A stretch of DNA of 64,000 nt from Paenibacillus pasadenensis (GCF_023715725.1 NZ_JAMBOT010000001.1:124001-188000); one strand, 5' to 3'; counted from the stretch's first letter, positions 35,686 through 43,922 are shown. The notes: generated by a model not told the origin, from the sequence alone. Translations and numbers: made by a program.

Positions 35686-36597
35686 ATGTGGGGATGGATT
35701 TTTGTCTCCCTTACCTTAACGCTTCTTTTTTATCTTTACTTCCTGAAGCGTGAGCTGCGCAAGCTGCAAAAGCGCGTTAAAGAAATTCCGGCCAACGCCG
35801 GTTTTGGCAGAAAGCTGTTTGTTGATTTTCGCGAGAAGTCATTATTGAATCTCGTTGACGAATTGAATCAGATGATTGAAACGTTCCAGCAAAAAAACCG
35901 TCAGGCCAAACAAATGGAGGAAAATGTGAAGCTGTCCATTGCCGGACTTTCTCATGATTTGCGGACACCGCTCACGTCGATCCATGGCTACGTACAGCTG
36001 CTGCACGCAACTTCAGATGAAACGAAAAAAGCGCAGTACCTAAACATTGTGGAGCATTCTGTCAAACGTCTGACGGAAATGACCGATCATTTTTATGATT
36101 TGGCACGGATTGAAACGAACCAAAAAGAGATTACGCTAGCTTCAATCTCTCTTTCAAATCTGGTTGAGGAACTCTTTTTGTCCTTTTATGAACAGTTTGA
36201 GGAAAAAAATATTGAGATCATTTTTCCCGAACAGGTCATCGACAGAGCCGTTATCGCCGACCAAGTTATGCTTATTCGGGTCATTCAAAATGTCATTCAA
36301 AACATTCTTCGTTATGCCAAAAGTAAAGCCGTGATTCAATATGGCGTCGAAGGAAACTATCTCATGATGAGCGTTACAAACGACATCAAGCCGGACAGCA
36401 AGATCGCGATTGAAAAAGTGTTTACGCGTTTTTACACCGAGGTCACCAGCAGAACGAATACGGAGTCAAGCGGGCTAGGTCTTTATTTATCGAAAAAAAT
36501 CGTGGAAAAGATGAACGGGAAAATGGAAGCCGCGTTGAACGAACATGGATTTGTGCTGCGCATGTATCTACCCGTCCATAAGGTTAGCCTAAGCTGA
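35686..36597 (+). CDS. Sensor histidine kinase with a single membrane helix
   Basis: 303 residues from the ATG at 35686; GTG 35683 and 35677 are in frame, but AGGAG at 35671-35675 fits 35683/35686 best. One membrane helix at the extreme N-terminus, a short HAMP-like linker, HisKA with AGLSHDLRTPLTSIHG near residue 90, and HATPase with N and G boxes (VIQNILRYAK; SSGLGLYLSKKIVEKMNG). It lacks an extracytoplasmic sensor, so it probably senses the drug or the transporter's activity in the membrane, as in other peptide-resistance systems (inference). Confidence 0.9.
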   Translation: MWGWIFVSLTLTLLFYLYFLKRELRKLQKRVKEIPANAGFGRKLFVDFREKSLLNLVDELNQMIETFQQKNRQAKQMEENVKLSIAGLSHDLRTPLTSIHGYVQLLHATSDETKKAQYLNIVEHSVKRLTEMTDHFYDLARIETNQKEITLASISLSNLVEELFLSFYEQFEEKNIEIIFPEQVIDRAVIADQVMLIRVIQNVIQNILRYAKSKAVIQYGVEGNYLMMSVTNDIKPDSKIAIEKVFTRFYTEVTSRTNTESSGLGLYLSKKIVEKMNGKMEAALNEHGFVLRMYLPVHKVSLS

Positions 36598-36666
36598 ATT
36601 TTTCACTAGGAGGCAATTTACCTTTAATTGTTTTATGACTGGAGGCGGTAAAGCGGAAGCGAGCTC

Positions 36667-36891
36667 ATGATTGAAATTACGGTTGAATTGGTACGCCGAT
36701 TAATTGATGGCCCGTTCCCTCAGTGGAGGGATTCCAACATAACGTATGGGTTTGGACGAACATACCGTTAATCGCGCACGCGGTTGGGCGTTGTGGAAAG
36801 CTCTCATCACCTACGCATGGAATGAACCCGGCTCGGAGGCCTCGAATTGGGGCCAACATGTGCTGGATGTAATTGTCCGGGACTTTAATTA
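36667..36891 (+). pseudogene. Aminoglycoside phosphotransferase remnant, internally deleted
   Basis: Two pieces of an APH-family kinase lie back to back. The first frame from ATG 36667 reads ITVELVRRLIDGPFPQW, the family's N-terminus. About 75 nt later, in another frame, ARGWALWKALITYAWNE and a tail ending VLDVIVRDFN before TAA at 36889-36891 match the family's C-terminus. Roughly 230 central residues, including the HxDxxxxN catalytic loop, are missing. It cannot make an active enzyme. It lies just after the exporter operon and before the accessory patch. Confidence 0.75.
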
Positions 36892-36921
36892 AACATAAAA
36901 TTCCGCTGGAACGAAGGTGTA

Positions 36922-37593
36922 TTGTTGAACATGGAGCTTTTTACTTACGAGGAGTTTGTACAATGGGTAGAAAAATACAAGATTCTCCCCTTTTCCGAAT
37001 TTGTTCCGGAACATCCGTCATTGACGAGTGCCGCTGCGCAAAATCAATGGCATACTAATGATGAAAACGATCCTTGGTTGTGGCGAATCCAAATAGCCCA
37101 TGATGGAGCTGCCGCATACGGAAAGTTTTTCGGTCCCAAAGCGGCTTTTATTCATACCGACTTCTTCGCCCTTGTCAGGACGGCTCTATCCTCTAACAAA
37201 ACGGTGGATGAACGGTATAAGGACGGATTAATCTCTAATGCGGCCAATCGTCTCTATAAGGTTCTAAGCGAAAATGGAAATATCGATTCCCGGAATCTGC
37301 GGAAAGAAGCTGGCCTGAATGCCAAAGAAGATAAAAAAGACTATGAAAAAGCTCTTGTTGAGCTGCAAAATTATGGAGATGTGGTTATCACAGGCGCTGC
37401 CAAACAAAGCGATCATGAAGCGGGCTGGAGCAGCATGTGTTACCAGCCTTCGGAGTTATGGCTGCAATCGATTCAGCGGAATAGTGACGCTACGTCTGTT
37501 GAACAAGCGAAAGAACTGTTGAAGGAACAGTTGAGTTTAACCTGTTCCGCGAAAGCGTTGACTTATTTTGTGAAAAAATTGCATTTAAAATAA
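36922..37593 (+). CDS. AlkZ-related winged-helix-like protein
   Basis: 223 residues. The aromatic-rich N-terminal half (LPFSEFVPEHPSLTSAA; DPWLWRIQIAHDGAAAYGKFFGPKAAFI) and the central helical part (SNAANRLYKVLSENGNIDSRNLRKEAGL) resemble the group annotated as AlkZ-related, a set linked to the YcaQ/AlkZ glycosylase fold without proven activity. The start is one of two adjacent TTG codons (36922, 36925) behind GAAGG, or the ATG at 36931. The gene ends 23 nt before the cat leader and its 3' end overlaps the likely cat promoter. Confidence 0.6.
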   Translation: MLNMELFTYEEFVQWVEKYKILPFSEFVPEHPSLTSAAAQNQWHTNDENDPWLWRIQIAHDGAAAYGKFFGPKAAFIHTDFFALVRTALSSNKTVDERYKDGLISNAANRLYKVLSENGNIDSRNLRKEAGLNAKEDKKDYEKALVELQNYGDVVITGAAKQSDHEAGWSSMCYQPSELWLQSIQRNSDATSVEQAKELLKEQLSLTCSAKALTYFVKKLHLK

Positions 37594-37596
37594 AAC
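37568..37596 (+). promoter_or_regulatory. Possible cat promoter
   Basis: TTGTGA at 37568-37573 and TAAAAC at 37591-37596 are separated by 17 bases. The -10 is weak. It lies inside the 3' end of the AlkZ-related gene, about 20 nt before the leader peptide start. Confidence 0.35.
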
Positions 37597-37616
37597 GATT
37601 GGAATGTGAAGAGGAT

Positions 37617-37646
37617 ATGGTTAAAGCAGTGGATCAAACCTCCTAA
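37617..37646 (+). CDS. cat leader peptide (9 residues)
   Basis: ATG GTT AAA at 37617 starts a nine-residue peptide, MVKAVDQTS, ending at TAA 37644-37646. Its last codons overlap the left arm of the hairpin that hides the cat ribosome binding site. In the characterised cat-86 system, the leader begins MVKTD and a chloramphenicol-stalled ribosome on it opens the hairpin. The shared MVK start and position support the same role. The AGGA before the ATG sits very close, so translation efficiency is uncertain. Confidence 0.7.
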   Translation: MVKAVDQTS

Positions 37647-37670
37647 AATCAAAAAACATTTTAGGAGGTT
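37637..37670 (+). promoter_or_regulatory. Translational attenuator hairpin of cat
   Basis: AACCTCCTAAAAT (37637-37649) and ATTTTAGGAGGTT (37658-37670) form a perfect 13-bp stem with an 8-nt loop. The right arm contains AGGAGG (37663-37668), the cat ribosome binding site, 11 nt before the ATG. Closed, it blocks translation; a ribosome stalled in the leader would open it. This is the known induction mechanism of inducible Gram-positive cat genes. Confidence 0.9.
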
Positions 37671-37679
37671 ATATACGAT

Positions 37680-38363
37680 ATGAAATTTAGTCCAATCCAT
37701 ATGGATACTTGGAGCCGAAAGCCTTATTTCGAGCATTATTTGAACAATGCCAGATGCACCTTCAGTATGACGGCAAATCTCGATATATCCAGGCTGTTGA
37801 AAGAACTTAAGATTAGGCAGATTAAACTGTATCCAGCACTCATTCATATGATAACTACAGTAGTAAACAGCCATATTGAATTTCGCACATGTTTTAATTC
37901 GGATAAGACAATTGGCTATTGGGATAGTCTGTCTCCGAACTTCACCATATTCCATGATGATGATAAAACTTTTTCAAGTATATGGACTGTATACAGTGAA
38001 GAGTTCAACGATTTTTATACCCGGTATCTTGATGATATGAAAACGTACGGAAGTGTTAAACAGTTTACTCCGAAAGCTAACGAACCGGCTAACACTTTTC
38101 CTATTTCAAGCATCCCCTGGGTTAGCTTTACAGGGTTCAACCTAAACATCTATAACGACGGAACCTATCTACTCCCCATTTTTACGATGGGGAAATATTT
38201 TCAGCAAGCAGAAAAATTTCTGCTGCCGTTATCAGCACAATTCCACCATGCCGTCTGCGACGGGTACCATAGCGGCCTGCTGTTTAATGAGCTGCAGTTA
38301 CGTGCAGATGCTTGTGAAGAGTGGTTACCCAGCTATTCCGCATTAGTGAATGAGGATCGGTAG
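37680..38363 (+). CDS. cat: Chloramphenicol acetyltransferase, type A
   Basis: 227 residues, close in layout to staphylococcal and Bacillus CATs. Visible landmarks are IHMDTWSRKPYFEHYLNNA at the start, EFRTCFNSDKTIGYWDSLSP near residue 64, SIPWVSFTGFNLNI near 145 and the active-site motif HHAVCDGYH at 189-197 with catalytic His190 and Asp194. The enzyme acetylates chloramphenicol with acetyl-CoA and works as a trimer. It is preceded by a leader peptide and an attenuator stem, so expression is probably drug-induced. All key residues are intact. It ends at a strong terminator, forming a complete resistance unit. Confidence 0.95.
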   Translation: MKFSPIHMDTWSRKPYFEHYLNNARCTFSMTANLDISRLLKELKIRQIKLYPALIHMITTVVNSHIEFRTCFNSDKTIGYWDSLSPNFTIFHDDDKTFSSIWTVYSEEFNDFYTRYLDDMKTYGSVKQFTPKANEPANTFPISSIPWVSFTGFNLNIYNDGTYLLPIFTMGKYFQQAEKFLLPLSAQFHHAVCDGYHSGLLFNELQLRADACEEWLPSYSALVNEDR

Positions 38364-38374
38364 TTGTAAATTAA

Positions 38375-38413
38375 CAAAAACTGCAGCCGGTCAGAGGACC
38401 AGCTGCCGTTTTT
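38375..38413 (+). terminator. Terminator of cat
   Basis: AAAAAC-GCAGC-GGTC, an AGAG loop, then GACC-GCTGC and GTTTTTGT. It lies 12 nt after the cat stop. Confidence 0.85.
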
Positions 38414-38498
38414 GTCTTGAGGAGACGAATGGCTTACTCCATAAGCCCGGCAAGGATGTTAACTTATTCTGGATAGCTGATGCAAATAGAATAAGGAT

Positions 38499-38936
38499 TT
38501 AAAATGATATAGTTTCAACAACTTCTTTAATTTGATCTTTAAATTTATCTGTCTTTCCATTGGAAGCAAAATACACAAGTAGTATTTTATTTGAAATGAA
38601 ATTTTCATAGGATGCGAGTGTCGTCATCGTATAATGTTGGCGCTTAAGTCCTTCTTTCAACTCCTTATTGGAGTGAAATATGTAAATTTCAATTCTATCG
38701 TTATATCCAACTCTTTGATTTAAATCCACCTTATACACATAAGGGACCGCTCCATCAAGTATCGTTGGATCATCTTGTTTACTAACAAATGATATTGGAA
38801 CATTTTGTTCTTTTAATGACTGTTCCATTTTTTTTAGTATTTGTTGATCGTCTTTCTTAGACTCATTTTTTGTACATCCAGCTAATACAATAGGTATTAT
38901 TGCAGCGACAAGAAATATATAGAGCATTTTTTTCAT
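38499..38936 (-). CDS. Small lipoprotein, unknown function
   Basis: 145 residues from ATG 38936, which has AGGGGATC upstream; the longer frame lacks a site. Residues 1-20 form a lipoprotein signal with lipobox LAGC (Cys 20), then a charged linker and a mixed alpha/beta domain (VPYVYKVDLNQRVGYNDRIEIYIFHSNKELKEG). Expected to be lipid-anchored outside the membrane. No family recognised. Strongly AT-rich like its neighbours. Confidence 0.75.
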   Translation of the reverse strand: MKKMLYIFLVAAIIPIVLAGCTKNESKKDDQQILKKMEQSLKEQNVPISFVSKQDDPTILDGAVPYVYKVDLNQRVGYNDRIEIYIFHSNKELKEGLKRQHYTMTTLASYENFISNKILLVYFASNGKTDKFKDQIKEVVETISF

Positions 38937-39075
38937 AGATAAGATCCCCTTTGTTTTTACAAGCCTGATGTTTATTTCGATTTGTTTTTCTGTATCTTCG
39001 CTATTCATAACGAAACTGTACACTCAGATGTTGCTTCTAAGCTATCGGTAAATGGTGAAGCACGTTCTCCGAATT

Positions 39076-39115
39076 AAAAAATGCCGCAACGCTTCAAAGA
39101 GCGCTACGGCATTTT
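39076..39115 (-). terminator. Terminator of the VOC-family gene
   Basis: AAAATGCCG and CGGCATTTT flank an inner AGCGCT-like pairing; the leftward side ends in T-rich sequence. It lies about 50 nt after the stop at 39163. Confidence 0.7.
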
Positions 39116-39162
39116 ATATGTATCCAGTTATCCTCTGTCAGATAAAAACAACGTGTTAGAAA

Positions 39163-39519
39163 TTAATGCTCATGAGCAAGAATGTTAATAAGCTTACCAA
39201 ACGGGTCGCGAACATAAAATCGTCGAACACCCCAAGGCTCATCAGCAGGCCCATATTCAATCGGAAATCCCGCTCTCTTCATGCCTTCTAATGCAGCATC
39301 GACATCATCGACTTCAATTGATAGATCAGGCGTAGGCGTTTCTGAACCACCCTGTGAGGCGAAACTAATTTGAATGCCGCCCATTTCCTCATTTGAGCCA
39401 TACGTTCTAATCCAACCATGATCCATCAATAGATCAAGGCCAAGCACATCCTCGTAGAAGCGTTTAGCTGCCGTGATATCCGTTGTATTAATATTGGCGA
39501 CGATTCGTTTGACCTTCAT
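39163..39519 (-). CDS. VOC (glyoxalase/dioxygenase) superfamily protein
   Basis: 118 residues from ATG 39519, with GGAGG 7 nt upstream. Paired beta-alpha-beta-beta-beta modules are visible: VKRIVANINTTDITAAKRFYEDVLGLDLL at the start and DLSIEVDDVDAALEGMKRAGFPIEYGP...RRFYVRDPFGKLINILAHE at the end. The metal-binding Glu/His set is only partly recognisable, so it could be an enzyme or a binding-type resistance protein. It is followed closely upstream by the RibD-like reductase gene in the same direction. Confidence 0.85.
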   Translation of the reverse strand: MKVKRIVANINTTDITAAKRFYEDVLGLDLLMDHGWIRTYGSNEEMGGIQISFASQGGSETPTPDLSIEVDDVDAALEGMKRAGFPIEYGPADEPWGVRRFYVRDPFGKLINILAHEH

Positions 39520-39560
39520 TTCGAACCTCCAAGTCACAAACAGTTAGCTGAGAACCAAAA

Positions 39561-40136
39561 TTATTTAACCGTTTGGTAATAGAGACCAATAGCTCCGGAA
39601 TCAAAGGTTTTGTTTTCAATAAGTTTAAGATTCGTCTTCTCTTTGAGTCCTTCGAATAAGCGCAATCCCTTGCCAATCAGGACAGGAGAAACCGTGATTT
39701 TATATTCATCGATTATATCAAGCTGCATAAGGTAGTGTGCGAACCTGGGACTACCCAGAATGACCATATCTCTGCCTGGTTGCTGTTTGAGGTTGTTGAT
39801 CTCTTCCTCGACATCTTCTTTCACCAGTACGGAATTGTTCCATTCGACTTTCTCCAGCGTCTTGGAAAAGACGATTTTGGCTGTCTTTTCGATCCACTCG
39901 GCATGATCCCGTTCATGCTGCGAAGCTGACGGGTCCGAAGGCACAGACGGCCAATAACTGTGCATCATCTGATAAGTCCCACGTCCCCAAATGACAGTGT
40001 CGGCAGTACTCAGAATTTCTTTGGCGTGTTTCTCCAAATCAGCATCGTAGGAAACCCATCCAATGTCCATCTCACCGTTCGGTCCTTCTACGAAACCGTC
40101 AAGTGTTGAATGCAAAAATAAGACAAGCTTTCTCAT
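39561..40136 (-). CDS. Dihydrofolate reductase/RibD C-terminal domain family protein
   Basis: 191 residues from ATG 40136, with AAGGAG 8 nt upstream. Typical RibD-C landmarks: FLHSTLDGFVEGPNGEMDIGW at the start, TVIWGRGTYQMM near residue 48, DMVILGSPRFAHYLMQLDIIDEYKITVSPVLIGKGLRLFEG near 120-160. This family (B. subtilis YyaP/YwjB-like) binds NADPH; physiological substrates are unknown. It sits 41 nt upstream of the VOC gene, suggesting an operon. Confidence 0.9.
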   Translation of the reverse strand: MRKLVLFLHSTLDGFVEGPNGEMDIGWVSYDADLEKHAKEILSTADTVIWGRGTYQMMHSYWPSVPSDPSASQHERDHAEWIEKTAKIVFSKTLEKVEWNNSVLVKEDVEEEINNLKQQPGRDMVILGSPRFAHYLMQLDIIDEYKITVSPVLIGKGLRLFEGLKEKTNLKLIENKTFDSGAIGLYYQTVK

Positions 40137-40326
40137 TTTCTGATTCTCCTTGTTCATGTCATGAAATGCAATAACTATATTATACAGCATGGTAAACCGG
40201 GCTGTTTCTTATGAATTGCTATTCTATCTGTTCTATTAAAAGTACGCTCCGTCGCCTTGGGACGTCCCCCTCAATAAAGTCAATCATGCAAATTATCTCC
40301 ATATCAACTCCATCCTTATTTTCTTT

Positions 40327-41331
40327 TTATGCTCTTATGTTTTTCTGGAACTTCTGCTCCAATTTATCCAAATTTAAATTCAACCAACAATCACGTTCAA
40401 TAAGTTGATTAATGATGTATGTGAATGCCAAACGAATATCTTTACCAGCTAGATATTGCCCAATATAAATATGCAGTACCGCAACATGATAGAGGCGAGT
40501 CAACGTTATTAACTGCCGAAGTTCATCTTTACTAAAGGAACAGTACTCTGTATATCCGTCAATGAAAGCTGCCGCCATAAGTAAAGAGCCTTTCGACTCC
40601 TGCAGAACATGATTAAAACTAATAACAAACTCTAAAAACGCAATATCATAACCCATAAAATCAAAGTCAAGAACACCTGTGATATTCTCGCCAGTCGCTA
40701 GCAAATTATACAGAAGTAAATCATGATGCACATATTGTTTTGGCAATAACTTTAGTGACTCAAGCTGATTCTTAACCGATGCAACTGCAAGATGATAACC
40801 ATTTTTTTGTTCATCCGTAATTTGAAAAGGAGGGTTATTCCAAAAGGATTCGACTGATTCTTGATTAACGAGCGGATGGATCGTATACATATCAGTGAAA
40901 GGAATCCCGCTGAAGTTTAAATTGTCTGGTTGTTTATACATATTTAGCTTATTTGACAATTCTCCGACCACGCGTCCAATCGTTTTGGCATCTTTGGGAG
41001 TTAAAAGTTCAGGTACGGAACCTTGAATATAAGTCACGCAAGCTCCTAGAGTACCATCCTGCAGCTTCACAAATTTTTCCCCGTTTAGAGTAGGCAAAAA
41101 CCTTGGTATTTCAAAGGGCAGCTGAAGCCCCTCTAAGAAGGACGTAATATTCATTTCCAAGTGCAGGCTTTGAATTGACTTTGTGTAGCGGTCATACTTT
41201 CGAATGACAAATTTTTGGTCATTCACGGTTATAAAAACAGTCGTATTCGTTAGACCAAACGGAACCGATTCCGTTTTTACATCCTCGTAATGAAAATAAT
41301 GCACAATTATTTCTTCTATTGAATCTATCAT
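40327..41331 (-). CDS. APH-fold small-molecule kinase (homoserine kinase II/aminoglycoside phosphotransferase-like)
   Basis: 334 residues. The catalytic loop HHDLLLYNLL (HxDxxxxN, near residue 198) and the metal-binding LDFDFMGYDIAFLEF (near 218) are intact. The N-terminal lobe reads TTVFITVNDQKFVIRKYDRYTKSIQSLHLEMNI. Related enzymes phosphorylate homoserine, choline or aminoglycosides; I cannot choose between them. GGGAGG lies 7 nt before the ATG. Unlike the APH remnant at 36.7 kb, this copy is complete. Confidence 0.85.
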   Translation of the reverse strand: MIDSIEEIIVHYFHYEDVKTESVPFGLTNTTVFITVNDQKFVIRKYDRYTKSIQSLHLEMNITSFLEGLQLPFEIPRFLPTLNGEKFVKLQDGTLGACVTYIQGSVPELLTPKDAKTIGRVVGELSNKLNMYKQPDNLNFSGIPFTDMYTIHPLVNQESVESFWNNPPFQITDEQKNGYHLAVASVKNQLESLKLLPKQYVHHDLLLYNLLATGENITGVLDFDFMGYDIAFLEFVISFNHVLQESKGSLLMAAAFIDGYTEYCSFSKDELRQLITLTRLYHVAVLHIYIGQYLAGKDIRLAFTYIINQLIERDCWLNLNLDKLEQKFQKNIRA

Positions 41332-41367
41332 AAGTCGCCTCCCTTTATGATCAAGTCGTACAAAACG

Positions 41368-41946
41368 TTACCGTTTCCTAAAACGAAATATTACCGCAGG
41401 AGGGATGTCATACCAGTCGAAATGTTTGTTGCTATCTTCATCCTTTTGAAAGCTAGGTTCCTCCCATCCATCAAGTACAAAGTTAGAGCTTAAAAACAAA
41501 TTCATGTAATACGTTAACGGCCTATGAAAAACAAGATGGGAAACAGGCTGCCCTCTAACTCCAATCGACTCCATTGGTTCATATCATAACGTTCGCTTCC
41601 AAGCTTAATTAACGAATCAAAGCTTGTTGCATCAATTACTTGATAATCAATTGTACTGGAATAATTTTTCGACCTCAGCTTTGCCCGTTCAATCATGTTT
41701 GAGCTGTAGTCAAAAGTAACCACCTTTGCGCCAAGATCAGCTAATCGACGGGAGAAGTTCCCGTTCCCGCAAGCAATATCAAGTATTGTTTGACCCTCTA
41801 CAACAGCTAATAGCTCTTCTGTTTTTGGTCTTACGATCTCCCCTTTGGAATTGGTTACTTTCATCACCCATATAATCATCCCAAAACCCAGCGATGCCGT
41901 CCCATCTGTTACGAGATTCATTGGTCAACTCTTTCAACTCACTCAT
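41368..41946 (-). pseudogene. SAM-dependent methyltransferase, broken by frameshift and deletion
   Basis: Three pieces of one class I methyltransferase lie in different frames. From ATG 41946: SELKELTNESRNRWDGIAGF and WDDYMGDESNQF, the usual N-terminus. After a +1 shift near an AAAGGGGA run at about 41845: EIVRPKTEELLAVVEGQ and the SAM-binding ILDIACGNGNFSRRLADLG. After a second break near 41575, with some 60-80 residues lost: GQPVSHLVFHRPLTYYMNLF to the end (IPPAVIFRFRKR). The catalytic middle is missing. It sits directly upstream of the APH-fold kinase gene. Confidence 0.8.
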
Positions 41947-42073
41947 TGTATTCACGCCCCTTCAACGGATAAACAATGTCTAATCTCAACATTATCATAT
42001 ATAGGTAAAGGCAAGCTTTTTACAAAAGGCCAGAACCATCCTAAATCGGATGGCCCTAGCCGCTGGATTTCTC

Positions 42074-43327
42074 CTACGCATATTTTAAAGTCAGGTAATC
42101 CTTCCATTTATGCTCGAATTCAGTTTCTGAACATGCAAATATGTCCGTGTATGCGTCTGAATTTTGAATAAGCGCACGTAACGCCTTATATCCATATACC
42201 GCGACAATATATTCCACAATCGTAAAAGAATACATATGTCCCTTACGATCTGTAAAGTCACCCCAGTCACCATTTAGTTCAGCCAGTTTGGGAATTATCC
42301 CCTGTTCCAAGTCTGACCTCACTTCCGTCCTAAGGTCGCCCCAAGGATGGTTGGCTTCATAATGACCGATGCCTGATCTAAGCCATTGCGGGATATTTTT
42401 GTTCAGCTGAAGAGCAACGGCTGTAGCAAAAAGGCTTAATACTGCTTTTGTTACGGACTGGTAGGAGTGCTGTGGTCCTGGATTTAGAGGCGACACCATT
42501 TTTATCGTTTTTCCATCATTTGAGAGCATCGCAATATACCAATCCGGTCCATTCGGCTTACCCGTTTGTGTGTGGAAAGTTTCTAGGTCCGGATAGATTT
42601 CAATATTAATTTTTGTGGATAATGGCCTAAAATGATCCGTAATTCGGTCCAGATTGGCTTTCAGCTCACCAAAAATCTCTTCGGTTACAGTCCGGTTCCT
42701 AGCTACATTTGATTCATCTTCCAGTAAATTCACCAAACTAATCCATTCACCAGTTGACATCGGTTTAGCCCCTCCCCAATCGAGCAGTTCCGTACGAAGT
42801 TTGCCCAAGGCCCGGTACAATCTGTTTTTCACAGCGCTCTTTCTCATTCCAACAATCGAAGCGATCTCTTCAAACGAACAATCGATGAAAAATCTAAGTG
42901 TAATAATTTCCCGATCCAATTCGTTAAAACGCTTCAACGCACTTGATAAATCAATTTTCATTTCCACATGATTCGTAAAATCCATCGTTAATAGTGAGGA
43001 TTCGAGGCTGAACTGCTCCATTTGTTTTCGAATGTGCCCCTTACGGAGCTCGTCAATAATTATGTTCATCGTAATTCGATACAGCCAAGTGAACGAACTG
43101 GACTCATTACGAAACAAACTCTCATGCTCTAAAGCTTTAACAAAAACTTTCTGCGCCAAATCCTCCGCTTCCACAGGACCTTTTTTAATGCAAATGATTC
43201 GATGGATTCGATTAAAATATTGAGAATACAAAAACTCCGTGGATTCTTCATTTATTGAATGTATTTCGATGTGCCTCCTTTTAATTTGATGTCTATTTAG
43301 ACGTTTGTGAAGGGATAAAAGCCACAT
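42074..43327 (-). CDS. ECF sigma factor fused to a degenerate metallopeptidase-like domain
   Basis: Up to 417 residues. Sigma region 2 (EDLAQKVFVKALEHESLFRNESSSFTWLYRITMN) and region 4 (LDREIITLRFFIDCSFEEIASIVGMRKSAVKNRLYRALGKL) fill the first 190 residues. The remaining 220 residues resemble the peptidase-MA (gluzincin) layout: a helix where HExxH should be (QSVTKAVLSLFATAVALQL) and PQWLRSGIGHYEANHP in place of PxWLxEGxAxY. Both zinc-binding and catalytic residues are gone, so it is probably a binding or regulatory domain. The start is odd: the strong AAAAGGAGG site lies inside the frame just before codon 22, where only ATA/ATC codons follow; ATG 43327 lacks a site. Confidence 0.8.
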   Translation of the reverse strand: MWLLSLHKRLNRHQIKRRHIEIHSINEESTEFLYSQYFNRIHRIICIKKGPVEAEDLAQKVFVKALEHESLFRNESSSFTWLYRITMNIIIDELRKGHIRKQMEQFSLESSLLTMDFTNHVEMKIDLSSALKRFNELDREIITLRFFIDCSFEEIASIVGMRKSAVKNRLYRALGKLRTELLDWGGAKPMSTGEWISLVNLLEDESNVARNRTVTEEIFGELKANLDRITDHFRPLSTKINIEIYPDLETFHTQTGKPNGPDWYIAMLSNDGKTIKMVSPLNPGPQHSYQSVTKAVLSLFATAVALQLNKNIPQWLRSGIGHYEANHPWGDLRTEVRSDLEQGIIPKLAELNGDWGDFTDRKGHMYSFTIVEYIVAVYGYKALRALIQNSDAYTDIFACSETEFEHKWKDYLTLKYA

Positions 43328-43439
43328 CTAAGCGTAAAATTTGCTTTAATTCATTCGATTGGATGAAAAAAATACCAAGAGTTTTTAAGTGAAATCAAAG
43401 CTAATATGGATACAACACATTTTCATCTGGAGGAAAAAA

Positions 43440-43922
43440 ATGAAGAAAGTCTATTTGGTCTGTACACTCTTATTGGTTATCATTTCCACAATTTTAGTCA
43501 ACCATAAAATTCATGTTCAAAAAACTAAGATAGCCGAGTTGGAAGATTTAAACACGAACTATAGATCAGTAAATGAATCTCAATTGGTATCAAATTCCCA
43601 TCACCTGCAAGTTCTAATTAATTCAATGGATGATCAGTATGACCATAACCAACTAAGTCTTCTCGTAAGCTACTTAAACAATTTAAGTAATGAATCAGCC
43701 GCAATGAGTTTGAACGGTAATCAATCCGAGATGTGGAAAGATATGAACTTATATTTTGAACATATTCTTAAAACGATAGGAGAAGAAAAAAACCTTTTTG
43801 AAATTAGAGATTTTATTACTACGTTTGATGAAGAAATTACATATATGGATAGAACAGAAGGTACCTTACCCTTAGATAGCGTGAAAAGAATTAAAGACAA
43901 AGCAATTAAACTTTATCACTAA
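43440..43922 (+). CDS. Membrane-anchored hypothetical protein divergent from the sigma factor gene
   Basis: 160 residues from the ATG at 43440 (GGAGG 6 nt upstream). One N-terminal membrane helix (VYLVCTLLLVIISTILVNH), then a coiled-coil-like extracytoplasmic region (TKIAELEDLNTNY) and a helical domain rich in Asn and Glu. It is divergent from the ECF-sigma fusion gene, 112 nt away, so both could share a control region. The cytosolic tail is too short to be a classical anti-sigma. No family recognised. Its 3' end overlaps the convergent gene by 4 nt. Confidence 0.7.
   Translation: MKKVYLVCTLLLVIISTILVNHKIHVQKTKIAELEDLNTNYRSVNESQLVSNSHHLQVLINSMDDQYDHNQLSLLVSYLNNLSNESAAMSLNGNQSEMWKDMNLYFEHILKTIGEEKNLFEIRDFITTFDEEITYMDRTEGTLPLDSVKRIKDKAIKLYH

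Noticed and set aside
36677..36859. 60-residue leftward frame over the APH remnant
   Set aside because: The rightward strand carries recognisable APH ends, so this is a shadow.
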